Assembly (NCBI GenBank): GCA_905221605.1
Contig: CAJNDS010002641.1
Coordinates: 248,001-312,000, forward strand
Length of the DNA stretch: 64,000 bases
Source: Symbiodinium natans
Taxonomy: Eukaryota > Sar > Dinophyceae > Suessiales > Symbiodiniaceae
Direction of reading: 5' to 3'
Shown one piece after another: positions 28,501 to 35,287 of the stretch. The stretch's first letter is position 1; each line of letters starts with the position of its first letter. Below the pieces are notes generated by a model. That model was given only the letters and a program-made list of their open reading frames with translations, had not been told where the DNA came from and made no database searches. A program made the position numbers and the translations under genes.

Positions 28501-31230
28501 TTTCTGCCGCTTGCCCCTTGACCGCAGCATGCACCTGCCGTGTCAGACGCTAAGACCAATCTTCTCCGGCCTGCCCGTCCATTTCTCAAGAGTTTGGTCT
28601 CTTTGCTGGGACGTGTTTCCATTGTACAGTCGGCTGCCACAAGCCTGAAAGCCCCCCCCCCCCCCCGCCCCCCTATTCGAACAACCCGCGGCGCCAGGCT
28701 TGAATTCTACGCGTCGCAAGATGGCACCCTGCGCTTGGTGGACGAGGTACTTCAGGACCCCCTCTGCCGAGCCAGCCACGTGGAGTGAGCTCTTGTAGGG
28801 CTTTGGAATCAAGGCAGAGACCCTTGGTTATGGTAAGCCTCAAAGCCTCCGCCATTTTCACCACTCTGTCCCGCCCCACCCCACACCACCCCTCCTCATC
28901 CCCTCCTCACCCTCCACACCTCCTTTCAAACTTGCCGTCGCCCGCCTGCAGCAAGGAGTTTCGACTTGATAACAGGGTTGGTTGAAGGGATCTTCTAATT
29001 TATTCTCCTATCAGATCCTATCATTTGCTTTTGCAAACGCATAATATTGTCAGCTTAGAGGACAACCTAGTTGCCCGGTAATTTTCCATTTGTGAGTTAA
29101 GGTTGAGGGCCAAGGGTGTTGCTGTAGGGCGCGCAGGAGTAGAAGCACCCTAAGCCCTGTGAACCCCAAATCCTAGCCCCAAACCACGCATGAAGCTGCC
29201 CACGCATGAAGCTGCAACAGTTCATGAAGTCCTTCGCGCAGGAAGCAGAGGATTTGTGTTGTCATCCGTTCGGTCACCACGCCGCTTCGGCATCAACGAC
29301 CTCCGACGTCCTAAATGGTGAGGTCCCAAAAACTAAGATCGTTGTCCCTCTTTTGTTCCGGATGTACATCGGCCAGTCATATTTAGGGTACCCAAGACGA
29401 AGGCAGGGTTCAGAGCGCTGATTCGTTCCTGTTTGTTTGTATATGAGGTCCAAGAAGGCCTTGTAACTTGAGGGCCGGTTGTTTAGGATTAAGGGGTACA
29501 GCGCAAGACTTGATTTCTTTGGTGTAGTTCTTGAATTGGGGGGCTGGGGCTGGGGCTTGGGCTCTTGCAAGCAAAACCCCGACACCGAAATCCGAGCACA
29601 ATGAGTAGCTGCTTGTGTGTAGAGGTTGCCCAGTCCGTACTGGAGCATGGTACCGACTGCCACCGCGATGCCGTGGCAAAGACGATTTGCTCGAAACTTG
29701 GGCTTTATGGTTTGGAGGTACTGCTTGTGTCAGGTCACACCAGCTTACGCGCTCTCACTTGTGCTTGGCGTGTCGCTCGAATCTGCACTAAAGCATCCTC
29801 CTCGTACAGGTAAAAGCCTTGATAGCATCCGAAAATGCCTAATCCTCTCATACCCTATACCCCAAACCCTAAACCCTAAACCCTATACCCTATACCCTAA
29901 ACCCTAGCAACCCAGGAATCCCATGGGCTTCGCTCAGAACCAGAATGCAAGCCTCTTGGGCCGACAAGATGTGGCGCCTGCCCTGCCTTGGCTTTCCAAG
30001 GTTCAGGGCCTTGGTATGCGTTGGGATGTTCCCCCACAGGGATTACAGTACACCCCCCATTATAATCCCTATTTAGGACTCTTAGTATAAGGGGGAACAT
30101 TCCAAGGTATATGTGTTAAGGTTGGAGGGTTTTGTAGGGTTTTGTCCGATGCGTGGCCGGTCTGGCCCCTGCCTCATGCAGACGCTTCGTGAGATCAGCT
30201 TTCGCTTCGATTCTGGTTGCAGTTCTCAAGCCGCCGTAGGCTACCTCGTGGAGAAGGTCCTGTCTTTTTGCTCGCCAAACTACCAGCACTCTCTGCTGCT
30301 TGTCTCAAACGGCTCTCCGGGATCTGTGAGAATCCCCACACACTCAGACCAAAAACCCAAATCATGACATGCCACTCATGGTAGGCCTCTTGGTTCGCAG
30401 CCGACGCCTGCGCTTAAGGTTCAGGGGTAAGGTTCGATAATCCTCACATACCCTGTTACATTTCTCATTTCTCACTCTAAAATCTCAGGCTCGCCGAGTT
30501 GACGGAGTCTTTGGAAGAATTGGCTTTGTCAAGGCAGGTGCTTCTGAGTTGCTTCTTGTTTGGGGTTTGGGGTGGGGGGGTGGGGGGGAGGTTTGGACGC
30601 CATAATGTGGAAAGCTGGTACCCCCAAAACGGGTAGGCAGCATTCGAAGCCCCACCTTTGCCGGCCACCCGCCCCCAAACCCTAAGCCCTAAACTCTGGC
30701 GCAGGTACGGCTGCTATGTCGTCCGGGCCGTGGTGGAACACCCAGACGCTGCGCCGACCTTGTCGTAGAGTTGACCCATTCTAGGTTTAGGGTTCCGGTT
30801 AGTTTTGCAGGTTGTTTAGGAGATGAAAACAACAAGCTACAAAGATGAAGATTTTGGATGCTTGGGATAGACCCCAAAACCCTTGTTGGCACCTTCCTGC
30901 ACTTTGGGGGAGTGCGGTAAAAGGAAAACAAAGGGGATACCTTTTGGAACAGGTCTTGGTTCCTCAGGTCCAAGGCTCGGGGCTTGATCAAATCGTTTCT
31001 TCTCTGTTCCAGGCCCCGATAAGCCCTTGAACCCTGAGCCTTAAGACCTTCCAGTCCAAAAACCTGGAAACCTCATACCCCTTGAAGCCTAAAGCTTGAG
31101 CCCTAAATCCCCAGAGCCTTGAAACCTAACAACCGTTAAAACCAAACTCTAAACTAACCTTCTCTAGGATACAGATCGATCTGCGGCAGTGTCTCGGCTG
31201 CGGAGTTGCGTCGGCGAGCTCAGGCGAGCC
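16546..31230 (+). CDS. Pumilio/PUF-type RNA-binding protein, 12 exons
   Basis: Exons: 16546-16632, 26906-26933, 27057-27088, 28101-28150, 28435-28512, 28698-28755, 29242-29280, 29625-29722, 30223-30297, 30489-30533, 30705-30747 and 31168 to about 31230. Joined, they stay in frame and give PUF-repeat motifs in order: HPMGCRLIQLALE, SELRGHIREALMSPHANYV, AQKIV, ARHRFGCRIFCRLLE, LVDEVLQEAEDLCCHPFGHH, VAQSVLEHGT, GYLVEKVL and SRYGCYVVRAVVEHPD. PUF domains bind single-stranded RNA, usually in 3' UTRs. Donors are GC at nine introns, GT once (28151) and GA once (28756). Acceptors are AG, usually followed by G. The first intron (16633-26905) holds the copia element. The exact end of exon 1 (GC donor at 16633) was chosen by phase, and the 3' end is unresolved. 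Confidence is high for the family and moderate for each boundary. Confidence 0.85.
16820..16824. other. Target-site duplication, left (GTTCT)
   Basis: GTTCT directly precedes the TG of the 5' LTR and is repeated exactly at 26441-26445 after the CA of the 3' LTR. Five bases is the usual length for Ty1/copia integration. Confidence 0.95.
16825..17116 (+). repeat. 5' LTR (292 bp)
   Basis: It starts TGTTGATGCACA and ends GCATCCGCA, and matches 26149-26440 without a visible difference. Bases 16,838-16,848 read TTTGTTTTTAG, a pyrimidine tract plus AG that could serve as a trans-splicing acceptor near the LTR start. A seven-codon upstream ORF (17,045-17,065) overlaps the polyprotein start at 17,052, which itself lies inside the LTR. 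Confidence 0.96.
17052..26051 (+). CDS. Copia polyprotein gag-PR-(MTase-like)-IN-(2OG oxygenase-like)-RT-RNaseH
   Basis: 2,999 residues. Residues 268-363 are about eight 12-residue repeats (QAPTASGLQAPL). Gag-like helices span about 510-730. A CCCH finger (C775...H794) is followed by a CCHC knuckle (C804-x2-C-x4-H-x4-C817). The aspartic protease motif is LIDSGAT (D955). A C5-methyltransferase-like segment spans about 1160-1365 (C1221). Integrase follows: HHCC-like HIDAGHWPYRRDCSTC, then D1469, D1642 and E1678 (D-x35-E), with an acidic insert between the first two Asp. A 2OG-oxygenase-like segment spans about 1895-2005 (H1922, D1924, H1989, R1999). RT has D2341 and YVDD at 2444-2447. RNase H begins near D2625 and ends at TKPIP (2750). 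A membrane-helix-like stretch (about 2822-2846) and a His/Cys tail (H2956, C2961, CVCC) follow. ATG 17,052 is the first in frame; ATG 17,121, just outside the LTR, is an alternative. Confidence 0.96.
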   Translation: MSAFEPALEAAMIAGSGPVHPQGMSPSDVREEQQQPLDAWSGPDQQSGAVAMRTMAVVSPPSPSSPGWQAAGHEVSVAGQVVAATRTLEMGPGDAMNLRSPQETVGEPRNVTEAANWPTDVFPSRRALPVWMQRLGAFFQEMRANPPAGGVWAPSPFPSPPTTRRHRALHGLQDGRRGEQGLFTPDQWHRIQQMENQAPLLYGQGQARDGQGDVSSNDSTREAVEAEVRRQMQGLVAQLEASRKEAGELREEVERMRQFAQGGQEEARLQAPTASGLQAPLQAPTASGFQAPLQAPSASGLQASLQAPTASGFPATLQAPTASGLQAPLQAPTASGLQASRQVPTASGFSAARQAPSATGGASLRFSTATGGERCSTTALPTTMDLHQEAGGVALSFEPGVVEMPDVSRPPEVPRPMRENSEVGPSPLGPPRTYGPARSPATTTQGGEERPLLQARNTPPRTPLLGPAEDPMTRLLQGLERVIGAKSDKPEEVSKASIEAPQLPEAGESASVDFGDWMHCLEHVMGDISTSSEWWGMVKDAATRYYEQYQAADQFARLTLKPTFTSEIKQQRWDRVDRRAAGMILQAIPGDIRKELVASRARSTLEIMCRLMVIYRPGSMAEKSQLLRKIENPDAATNAVEAVDGLRLWLRIYTRAQDLSLVVPDPSVMLKALDTMVRKPLSESQEITFRMQLLRYHLKIDINPSAEGVLAIHRAYLAEFEQIASRRSSPKGSGQPRGQEGQQTGQGARIKAVDSNKGEGPKAGKEGATSPQRPCKFFLTDEGCRRGKACKFEHSMDKDKRERCWVCGSKQHTSRTCPTKQPKEDTNKGASPKAAAMAQTRKQAELPATEAGTSAKVENVDATSSISTTAPATSTASVASSEDPVQGVPVERLLEDAQRLMKALVEGQQKGVSLRAFQIPGTQWDELPPLRFGVGPETIMKNLDVSQPSRMGLIDSGATHPLRPAASSSELQRSIAAEVILAGDKKISLPQTPSGVILGDNEAQPIVPLGSLVKSLGYEFVWNSRGCRLRHPTRPEVQVYTRSTCPEVRECDALRLISELETKSLKAAMVSLEDLKATVAAVKAKEEGTWRDFLKKYLQTGQKGNGLQAICEAPFMAGVPAKYKVKILEAIPQNDKEAWDLMRKLPLNRSRRRSLWRGRNWIVHLFSGKKANNDPIRKISQEVVEVDLEHGWDIKDSDTYALLLWAAAKGKVEAVIGGPPCRTFSLLRHRPSNILGERGPKPVRAPHELWGKFDLDAAEQTLVDGDNILILRMVWLWLVADEGRKEIMHEEWQTSATAFGLEHPEDPREFLKEGDELWEMCVSLWRTGLVRMLGEECELRAFHFDQGAYGHQQTKPTVFLSNMSLNLEARDQRPHTPQPKRSSEMAAWAPGFRSEIVHGLERWKRTQLKIKGEIVEKKMSPQELAKWKDHIDAGHWPYRRDCSTCLASAGTGRPARKVVHRDGFVLSVDISGPFRNKGVDEKKGRRYRYCLAATYLFPRGGGQGQASKDEVVCGANGREGQPDQEGVQHDQENPEDKMAPLIERPHGAGPIDSEEEEDFFEQDEEPDGEGPAGDLVVDAEAEQGEDEWKKLVEDLKKPLVMDALKFVIPLEKHRGRDILEAIQDIYITLRTMGMPLLRIHSDRASEFRTKMLRKWARERDVFQTYSEGVAPAQNGSAEGHVKWLKKRARTLLVEGYLDKKYWPCAMKMACRLHNDEVLGKKPAKTRFGSVVWIKSKKDHGPFDPRWEKGVFLGPADDVREGQVVQLDDGMWIRTLHMRQVREDEQEEVKPEYVVDYVDPVRRVRGKTKLPDPEARKMSVYEELRREDIVKKLLQSPLWSAKEAKAKRPQLMKDRDEQDTDDEEGRAYVTLGAYQHGGIVNLTNATHKFEEEAMLVAELIKRDHPLCTFTSVTLVKNSMMPIHRDNFNKKDSLNLISPLSVTKGSMIWQEMQPGDEFGGRYESRIVREREVPGQLFSVERPAQVMPKRLHQPVPGEPGDRILAVAYTIARDAQLDQGVRDQLHSLGFVLPRLKTEIVDAKVGPEEEQEATPMSISRRSSPSGQMGGARTDCMVVPGGKVRLDLKWDMSYQPEGPEPHEERLSVGEREDMQDRVVALRRLLAEEQQLADEQSEDVAVDLKYSERLMDAEEELDFLQETLERDARREIKEGVSALWGHGKRIAKIAASDVTTENVEGLLQNLKGALTVTHTVSLAEVKQNIKKWKPSIAKEINHLEGNGTLVPIPLAQARDMSSRGEVVLVPAKTVHTVKPPDPEMLCDQPKEEPLMKSADDEAKICKRKTRLVICGNYIKGDVDVFTTAASAESLRCGLAVAAKRRWSAAITDINSAFTLTPMTESSVRYAITIPRVVVDADCAQPDTAYLVERVLYGLREAPRLWGNFRDRRIKGAKITIEGIVYKFVQMETDNAVWRLVGERNEQETIGMMIVYVDDVMFLGEDYAIKAMYHWITKGEGEEPGWKCSELEWVTSERPARYLGMEVRCRREGRYVFYHISQAGYIADLIREYAMENERPSMVPATKDYMPTYEDQDACGDEEQVRLAQKCAGELLWLSTRTRPDIGFATNHVCAAAARDPEGAQKLARLVRRYLATTPSMGLSYYGLADPVVAFSDASFAPSGDKSFGCSAAALYGGFVAWRMTRQPLITLSVAEAELYELVAAHQLALGIQTWMEEIEPGIVPIVKADNMAAVGLATTAPGSWKTRHLRVRARYIRQEISQGTLLVAHTPGEEQPADLGTKPIPAPRLQILRGLWHMKTVEEFLGEGETEVVVDGAKPSAEMASKVMALCVVCSMMQGARASETKGAMELDYSVEFYVVMAVCVAAMLGVWEFGKWALGHLCCSRDEVAVQRARRLLRIRDQTARALQQELANMTENPQGPARGEDQATTTTSAGTMTTQTPPEPAEHPHQLQQEDVPAAEALRNNYTFRCLPKTFVMSEHGDRVHVTNECYGLRNANKARLRHLQYCVCCAGRYPLYYRTPFGDPPLG
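17117..17140 (+). other. Putative primer-binding site
   Basis: The sequence right after the LTR is GGGTATGAGCCCAAGTGACG. TATGAG is complementary to a tRNA-Met anticodon loop (CUCAUA), and TGACG could pair further down the anticodon stem. Drosophila copia primes from an internal tRNA-Met fragment, so an internal-primer model fits better here than a 3'-CCA primer. This is inference from a short match. Confidence 0.35.
17855..18142 (+). repeat. In-frame 36-bp minisatellite in gag (about 8 units)
   Basis: Units start with ATTGCAGGCTCCTACGGC, or a variant of it, every 36 bases (17855, 17891, 17927, 17963, 17999, 18035, 18071, 18107). They encode the 12-residue repeat LQAPTASGLQAP. The last units diverge (ACGGCAGG start). 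Copy number is likely to vary between element copies. Confidence 0.9.
20529..21146 (+). other. DNA C5-methyltransferase-like segment of the polyprotein
   Basis: Reading through about residues 1160-1365: motif I-like VHLFSG (H1164), acidic motif II-like VVEVDLEHGWDI, then catalytic-loop motif IV VIGGPPCRTFS with Cys1221, LEHPEDP in the place of motif VI, and GAYGHQQTKPTVFL (Y1349) resembling motif VIII (YG.PQ.R.R.F). Order and spacing match cytosine-5 methyltransferases. Motif I lacks the usual GxGG, and motif VI Glu-Asn-Val is replaced, so SAM binding and activity are uncertain. It sits between protease and integrase. Confidence 0.6.
22734..23066 (+). other. 2-oxoglutarate/Fe(II) oxygenase-like (DSBH) segment of the polyprotein
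   Basis: About residues 1895-2005. FTSVTLVKNSMMPIHRDN supplies HxD (H1922, D1924) at the end of a strand-like stretch. SLNLISPLS and GSMIWQE resemble the following strands. RLHQPVPGEPGDRILAVAYT supplies the distal His (H1989) and an Arg ten residues later (R1999), the usual 2OG-binding position. The pattern is that of the TET/JBP and AlkB-type double-stranded beta-helix oxygenases. All four key residues are present. It lies between integrase and RT, where ordinary copia elements have only a linker. Confidence 0.6.
26140..26148 (+). other. Polypurine tract
   Basis: GAGGAGGAG lies directly against the TG of the 3' LTR, in the expected place for plus-strand priming. The purine run extends left with one T interruption (GAAAT). 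Confidence 0.85.
26149..26440 (+). repeat. 3' LTR (292 bp)
   Basis: It has the same sequence and length as 16825-17116. The polyprotein start codon is duplicated here at about 26,376, and that frame runs out of the LTR into host intron sequence before a stop. Confidence 0.96.
26441..26445. other. Target-site duplication, right (GTTCT)
   Basis: This is an exact copy of the five bases at 16820-16824. Host intron sequence resumes with GGGTTCCAATTATAG. Confidence 0.95.
26690..26772. mobile_element. MITE-like element, copy 3 (degenerate left end)
   Basis: The right part ends GGAGGAACATCCCAA, and the interior GATCCCTTTTAAGGACT aligns with the 30.0-kb copy (ATCCCTATTTAGGACT). The left terminal repeat is not clearly preserved, so the left limit is approximate. 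It is located in the same PUF intron as the copia element, about 0.3 kb downstream of it. Confidence 0.5.
26783..26969. repeat. Telomere-like repeats in both orientations
   Basis: CCCTAAA units at about 26,783-26,836 and TTTAGGG units at 26,944-26,969 lie in two adjacent introns of the PUF gene, on either side of exon 26906-26933. The inverted arrangement could let the two introns pair around the small exon. Confidence 0.75.
27243..27520 (+). repeat. Intronic minisatellite, five units of about 60 bp
   Basis: Units begin near 27,243, 27,303, 27,364, 27,422 and 27,481. Each starts with a form of GATTTGTAGTACAAG, then TTAGTACTGGAATCG, and ends near GAGCCGGCTGGAT. The core AGTACAAGCTTAGTACT is almost palindromic. 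It lies within the 1,012-bp PUF intron 27089-28100. Confidence 0.85.
29850..29907 (+). repeat. Telomere-like repeat in a PUF intron
   Basis: CCCTAAA units are mixed with CCCTATA variants. The array lies in the intron between exons 29625-29722 and 30223-30297. Confidence 0.8.
30021..30105. mobile_element. MITE-like element, copy 2 (85 bp)
   Basis: The ends TTGGGATGTTCCCCC and GGGGGAACATTCCAA are inverted repeats with one mismatch. The interior matches copy 1 in the opposite orientation, sharing ATAATCCCTAT / AGAATCCCTAT, AGGACT and AGTATAAGGGGGAACAT. It is nested in the PUF intron 29723-30222. Confidence 0.8.
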
Positions 31231-31235
31231 TGCTT

Positions 31236-33569
31236 GAGTGAGTGCTTAGGGTCTTTTTTCGCTGAAAGAGTGTCTTGCGGTTTTGGGAGGTCCTGGGTTT
31301 AGGGCTTACGCCCTGAGGATTTGCGACGCAGCCTGGCATCTGCGGCGCGGAACATAAAGTTTGGGGTTTCCAAGTGTAAGGTCCGCAGCCTTGAGGGTTT
31401 TGAAGGTTTGCCCTGTCTTTGCACAGGTAATTAGGTAACGTTTAGCCCGTAATTTACCCACTTGCCCCGCGTCCGTCTTTTGGGGCCGAGCGCTGAGCGC
31501 CTGCCTTGCCAGGAGAACGAAGCATGGACAGCACTTGATGAACGATCTGGGCATGAGCATGAATCACGGGCGACGATGAGCTCAGATGTCAGATCTTTTG
31601 CTGTCCCTTGGCTGCCCCAGTCGCCGCTTCTCACTTGTTCTTTGCTCGGCTAGGCGTCCTTTTGTTTTGTTTGAATTTAGGCTTTCGGTGGTGCGAGTCC
31701 CCCCCCCCCCACCCCCATTGTATACAACTGCTGCAAGCGCTTTTTGGTGACCCCAAGGTTCCATTCAAGCTGCACCGGGAGACTTCCCCTGTAAGTCTTT
31801 GTATATAGACAATGTTCGTGGCGGATCCTTGCAATCCCAAAGCCTGCCTTCCCATTTGTTGTCGTGGCGGTTGCGTTATCCTAAGAGGTCCAACCTCGAC
31901 TTTGTGGGCACTTGGCCCACCTTTTGCCAGGGATCAGCCTCATCCTTCCAGCTGCCAGTTGGAACGGTTGCTTTACTCCTACCAAGGCTGTGTAATACAG
32001 CTCATAGATCCTAAATCCCAGCTGGCGGCAGTCCTGTGTGGCATTTGCCCACGCACGACCACATATTCCTCGGCCTGCTGACACGCAGCAGCGCTCCCAG
32101 CATGCCGCCATCGCTCCACGCAGAAAGGGTGTGCGTCTGGATCAGCCCTTCGCACTCCTAGCCCTAGTGGTCCAGGCTCATAACACTGTCACGCAGATGT
32201 TTTCTAATTGGCGTCTTTCTTTGGGGATTCTTTTAAATGGGATTCTGTTCTATGTGTTTCCAAAGTTCGTGACCCTTGCAAATCCCAAGGATTCAGTTAG
32301 TTCAGGGCAACCCTGAGTGGAGCTGTTTGGTGATGTCCTTTGAAACTTTCGCCCCTGGCACAAAGCCATGGCATGTTTTCGGGTCCAACAGCAAGGAAGC
32401 TACATGCAGCTTCCTGGCCCCTGTCACAGTTGTGAGGGAGACATGGGGCTGGGCCTCCCACCTCTGGAGCACTCGCTACGAGCCCGTGAAGAGCTCGCGG
32501 TGCAGAGGGCTTTCCCAGTCAATACCAACCAGGGTGTTTGTCAACGGGCACAGGGTCATTGTGTAAGGTGAGTTGCCAGCATTGTCGAGTTATTGTGGTC
32601 AGCTGAGAACCCTATTGTATTGAGCCTTAGCCGTTCAAGACTTTGCTGTGAGCCCTAACCCGAAACTCTAGCCTGGATCCCGCGAAATCCTTTGAGACAA
32701 CCATCCCCCAGTAAACTACCTACCTCGCCCTTGGTAGGGTCTTTGAAGAGGTTCCACCGCCATTTTTGACAAATCCCACAGAAACAGTTTGTCCCCTCGC
32801 TTGTACAGCCAACTGTGGCCCGACCTCCACTTCTCACGTTTTCGACGGAGAGAAAAGCCTTCTGTCGCGTGAGGTAGCTTACTTGCTTGAATGCAACAGA
32901 CCGCACCATCCCAGAGACGCGTGTGATGCATGGAGAAGTGCAAAAGATGCATGGAGAAGTGCAAAAGAACCGTGAAGCCAGAAGGCCTAACGCCTGAAAT
33001 TCCGAAGAATCCCCAAGATCCTCAAGCCTGGAAAACCCTGGAAGGCCCCCCCAACACCCCGAACCCCCCAAGACCCCAACAGCCTAAACGTCACTGCAGG
33101 AGCCGCTATCTATGTCTCGTGTGATGATGGCAGAGGTTTGTGCTGCCAGCACATTTTGTGAGCACTTGTGCTCGTGCGATGAAAGCGTCCGCTCCTGTGC
33201 AGTGCATCCGTTGCACAGTGCACCCTCGCCTGTACGAGGAATACTGTCCACGCTAGCAGTGCATGTGCTGGAGGGGTATCCCATGCCCGTACAGTTTGTT
33301 TGTACACATGGTCGATTTGCCGTTTGCCTCGCTTGACCTGCCGAATCTGTGAGGAGCCCCTCGGCAGTCTAGCCGATCGTCCATTGCAGGCACGCGGGGA
33401 GGGGTGCGGGGGGGAAAGACATACTGCGCTTTGGGGGATGAGGCTGGCTCGGCTCGCTCCGGCACTTATTGCGACGATGTGCGCCGCAGCCGCAATTTCT
33501 TGCAGCGTTATCGAACACACATCCTTTAGTGTCACAGCCCTCACGTGGCTAAAAGGGGTGCTATCGGAC
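31236..33569. other. Downstream of PUF: possible last exon, otherwise unassigned
   Basis: After an AG near 31,511 the plus frame ENEAWTALDERSGHEHES reads like a terminal exon of the PUF gene, but its phase to the previous exon is unproven. Poly-C occurs at about 31,690. An ORF at 32,276-32,566 and others nearby match nothing known. A duplicated GATGCATGGAGAAGTGCAAAA lies near 32,926-32,967. Confidence 0.35.
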
Positions 33570-34019
33570 ATGGCCTTACTCGTGGCGCTTGTCGCGGCTT
33601 GGGCTGCCAGCCTGGCGGCTGCCTCTAGCTGCGCCGATGAGAGTGCCGTCATTCAACTTGGAGAGCTTTCTCGGACGCGCAAGTCAAGCGTGCCGCCGAA
33701 TGCGCGGGGTGGTCGCATGTCTTCCATGGGGTCTGGCCCGGCATGCGTGGAAGACGGTTACATCAGCAGCTCGCTGGAGGCGTCCTTCGCGCAAGACCCA
33801 CTGGAGCTTACCAAAGATAACGAGACTCTTTGCAAGGCCTTGGGGGCTGAGGGTGCATTGTGGATCGACATGAACATGAATGCAGCCGTGGCGACGGACG
33901 GTTTGAAAGATCCCTTCTCGAAGTTCTGCAGGTGCCTCGGCTATCTTACAAAGCAGGCTGTGCTGTTCAGGTTCGGTTCTGCGTTTCTTCGTGCAGAACT
34001 ACTGCAGCTACTGCAGTAG
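33570..34019 (+). CDS. Hypothetical secreted protein or exon
   Basis: ATG at 33,570 opens a 149-codon frame. It starts with a strong hydrophobic segment (MALLVALVAAWAASLAAAS) followed by small residues and SCADESAVIQLG, which fits a cleavable signal peptide. The rest is soluble-looking, with no motif I recognise. The open frame extends upstream to about 33,300 without a nearer ATG. The SCADESAVIQL segment loosely recalls the C-x-x-x-D/E-D-x-x-x-LQ leaders of the 41.4-kb and 58.0-kb genes. It could be an entire small gene or a first exon. Confidence 0.35.
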   Translation: MALLVALVAAWAASLAAASSCADESAVIQLGELSRTRKSSVPPNARGGRMSSMGSGPACVEDGYISSSLEASFAQDPLELTKDNETLCKALGAEGALWIDMNMNAAVATDGLKDPFSKFCRCLGYLTKQAVLFRFGSAFLRAELLQLLQ

Positions 34020-34169
34020 CGGGAACGGGGTCAATTTTGAACCCGGACAAGTGGAACGCTGAAAAGTGTCATTTTGGAAAAGGCTGATGTCAAAACCTGC
34101 ATCCTTGCAGTGATTTTGCTGAGGTGCTAGGTCTCATTTCGATGCTTCTTCTGAAGTGTTGTTTGCTAT

Positions 34170-34460
34170 GCGGATTTTTCTGAGGTGAATTTTCTAACAT
34201 GGTTTTTCTAACGCTGCTGGAAAAAGCCGCGGTGTTTCTAAAGTTCTTTTTCCAAGGCGGCGGCTAGAACAACCGCTGTTTTTTTCCAAAGCGGCGGCTA
34301 GAAATAACAGCCGATGGGTTTTCAGGTTTTTCTAAAGTGTTTTTTCTACGATGCTGGGCAGAGCAACCGCTACTTTTTCAATAAGGCGTCGGCGAGAGGC
34401 CGCACTAGAACAACCGCCGCGGCTTTTTCTAAGGAGGCGGCTAGAGCCCTGCATGGGTCC
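34170..34460 (+). repeat. Imperfect minisatellite with GC-rich hairpin cores
   Basis: The motif CGGCGGCTAGAACAACCGC recurs with variants at about 34,257, 34,290, 34,400 and 34,433, separated by TTTTTCTAA-type tracts. CGGCGG and CCGCCG flank a short loop, so each unit can fold into a hairpin. Confidence 0.65.
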
Positions 34461-35287
34461 CAAAGTGTCAAAACCCCGAAGCCCGAAACCCTAAATCTAG
34501 CGGAGTGTTGTGACTTTTCGTTTTAAGGGTCTTGGTACTGAGGAGGTTAAAGGGTCTCAAGATCGGAGAGCGGAAGATCAGAAGTTTGGCTTCGGGTTGT
34601 TCCGGGATTCCAAGTTCTTCATTTGAGTGGGCCGTGGGCGTCTTCACGCTTCTCCAGTGGCTGCTGCTCGGATCGTGCTGTTTCCACGCGGGGGGACATA
34701 AGGGGCGCACCTCCCGACCCGCCCGCCACACATGGTTGTTTTCAAAGTCGTCGTGCGACCTCGCCCCGGCTGCAACCCGAAACCCGACATAAAAAGAAAG
34801 GATGTCGGGTTCGGGTGCAGTCCCGCCCAGCTCGCGCGACGTGAAATAAAACCGCGTGTGACATGGGGGTTGGGAGGGGGGAGGGGGGGGGGGGCGCCCC
34901 TCCTGTCCCTGGGCGCCACAGGCAAAAAGAAACAGCGCGCCCGGCCTCCGCGGCAAAAAAGCCTCCACCTTGACAAACGCTCCCGACCTCCACAGCCAAA
35001 AGAGAAGCGTGCAAACATTTCTTTCCTCTGCGACTCCACGACGGGGTGTGGCACAAGTAAAGGTTATTTTAGAACGCGCAAGAAGGAGTCATTTTGGAAC
35101 GCTCCAGCATTTAGCATACCACCTGCCAAAAGTGATGGCCGGAAAAGGGGTCATTTTGAAAGGTTTACACCCTAGGCACAGTGCTGAATCCTGTGTTCTG
35201 GATCGGTTCATTCCCAAAATGGCGCCTTTTCCCTAAACATATAGGTGTTCTTTGTAGCAGCTAGCAGCTAGCATGCCGATTCGAGGA
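34461..35287. other. Spacer or intron, no gene recognised
   Basis: The stretch is G-rich and C-rich, with a poly-G near 34,870-34,895. The phrase TCATTTTGGAACGCTC near 35,088, and related text near 34,068, is a short repeat. Long frames on both strands here reflect composition. Confidence 0.4.

Noticed and set aside
33110-33652. 180-codon minus-strand ORF
   Set aside because: It overlaps the plus-strand signal-peptide ORF and shows Ala/Ser-rich composition expected from the complementary frame.
34060-34085. Second spliced-leader-like match (TCATTTTGG)
   Set aside because: Only nine bases or fewer match, and the GCTCAAG end is absent.
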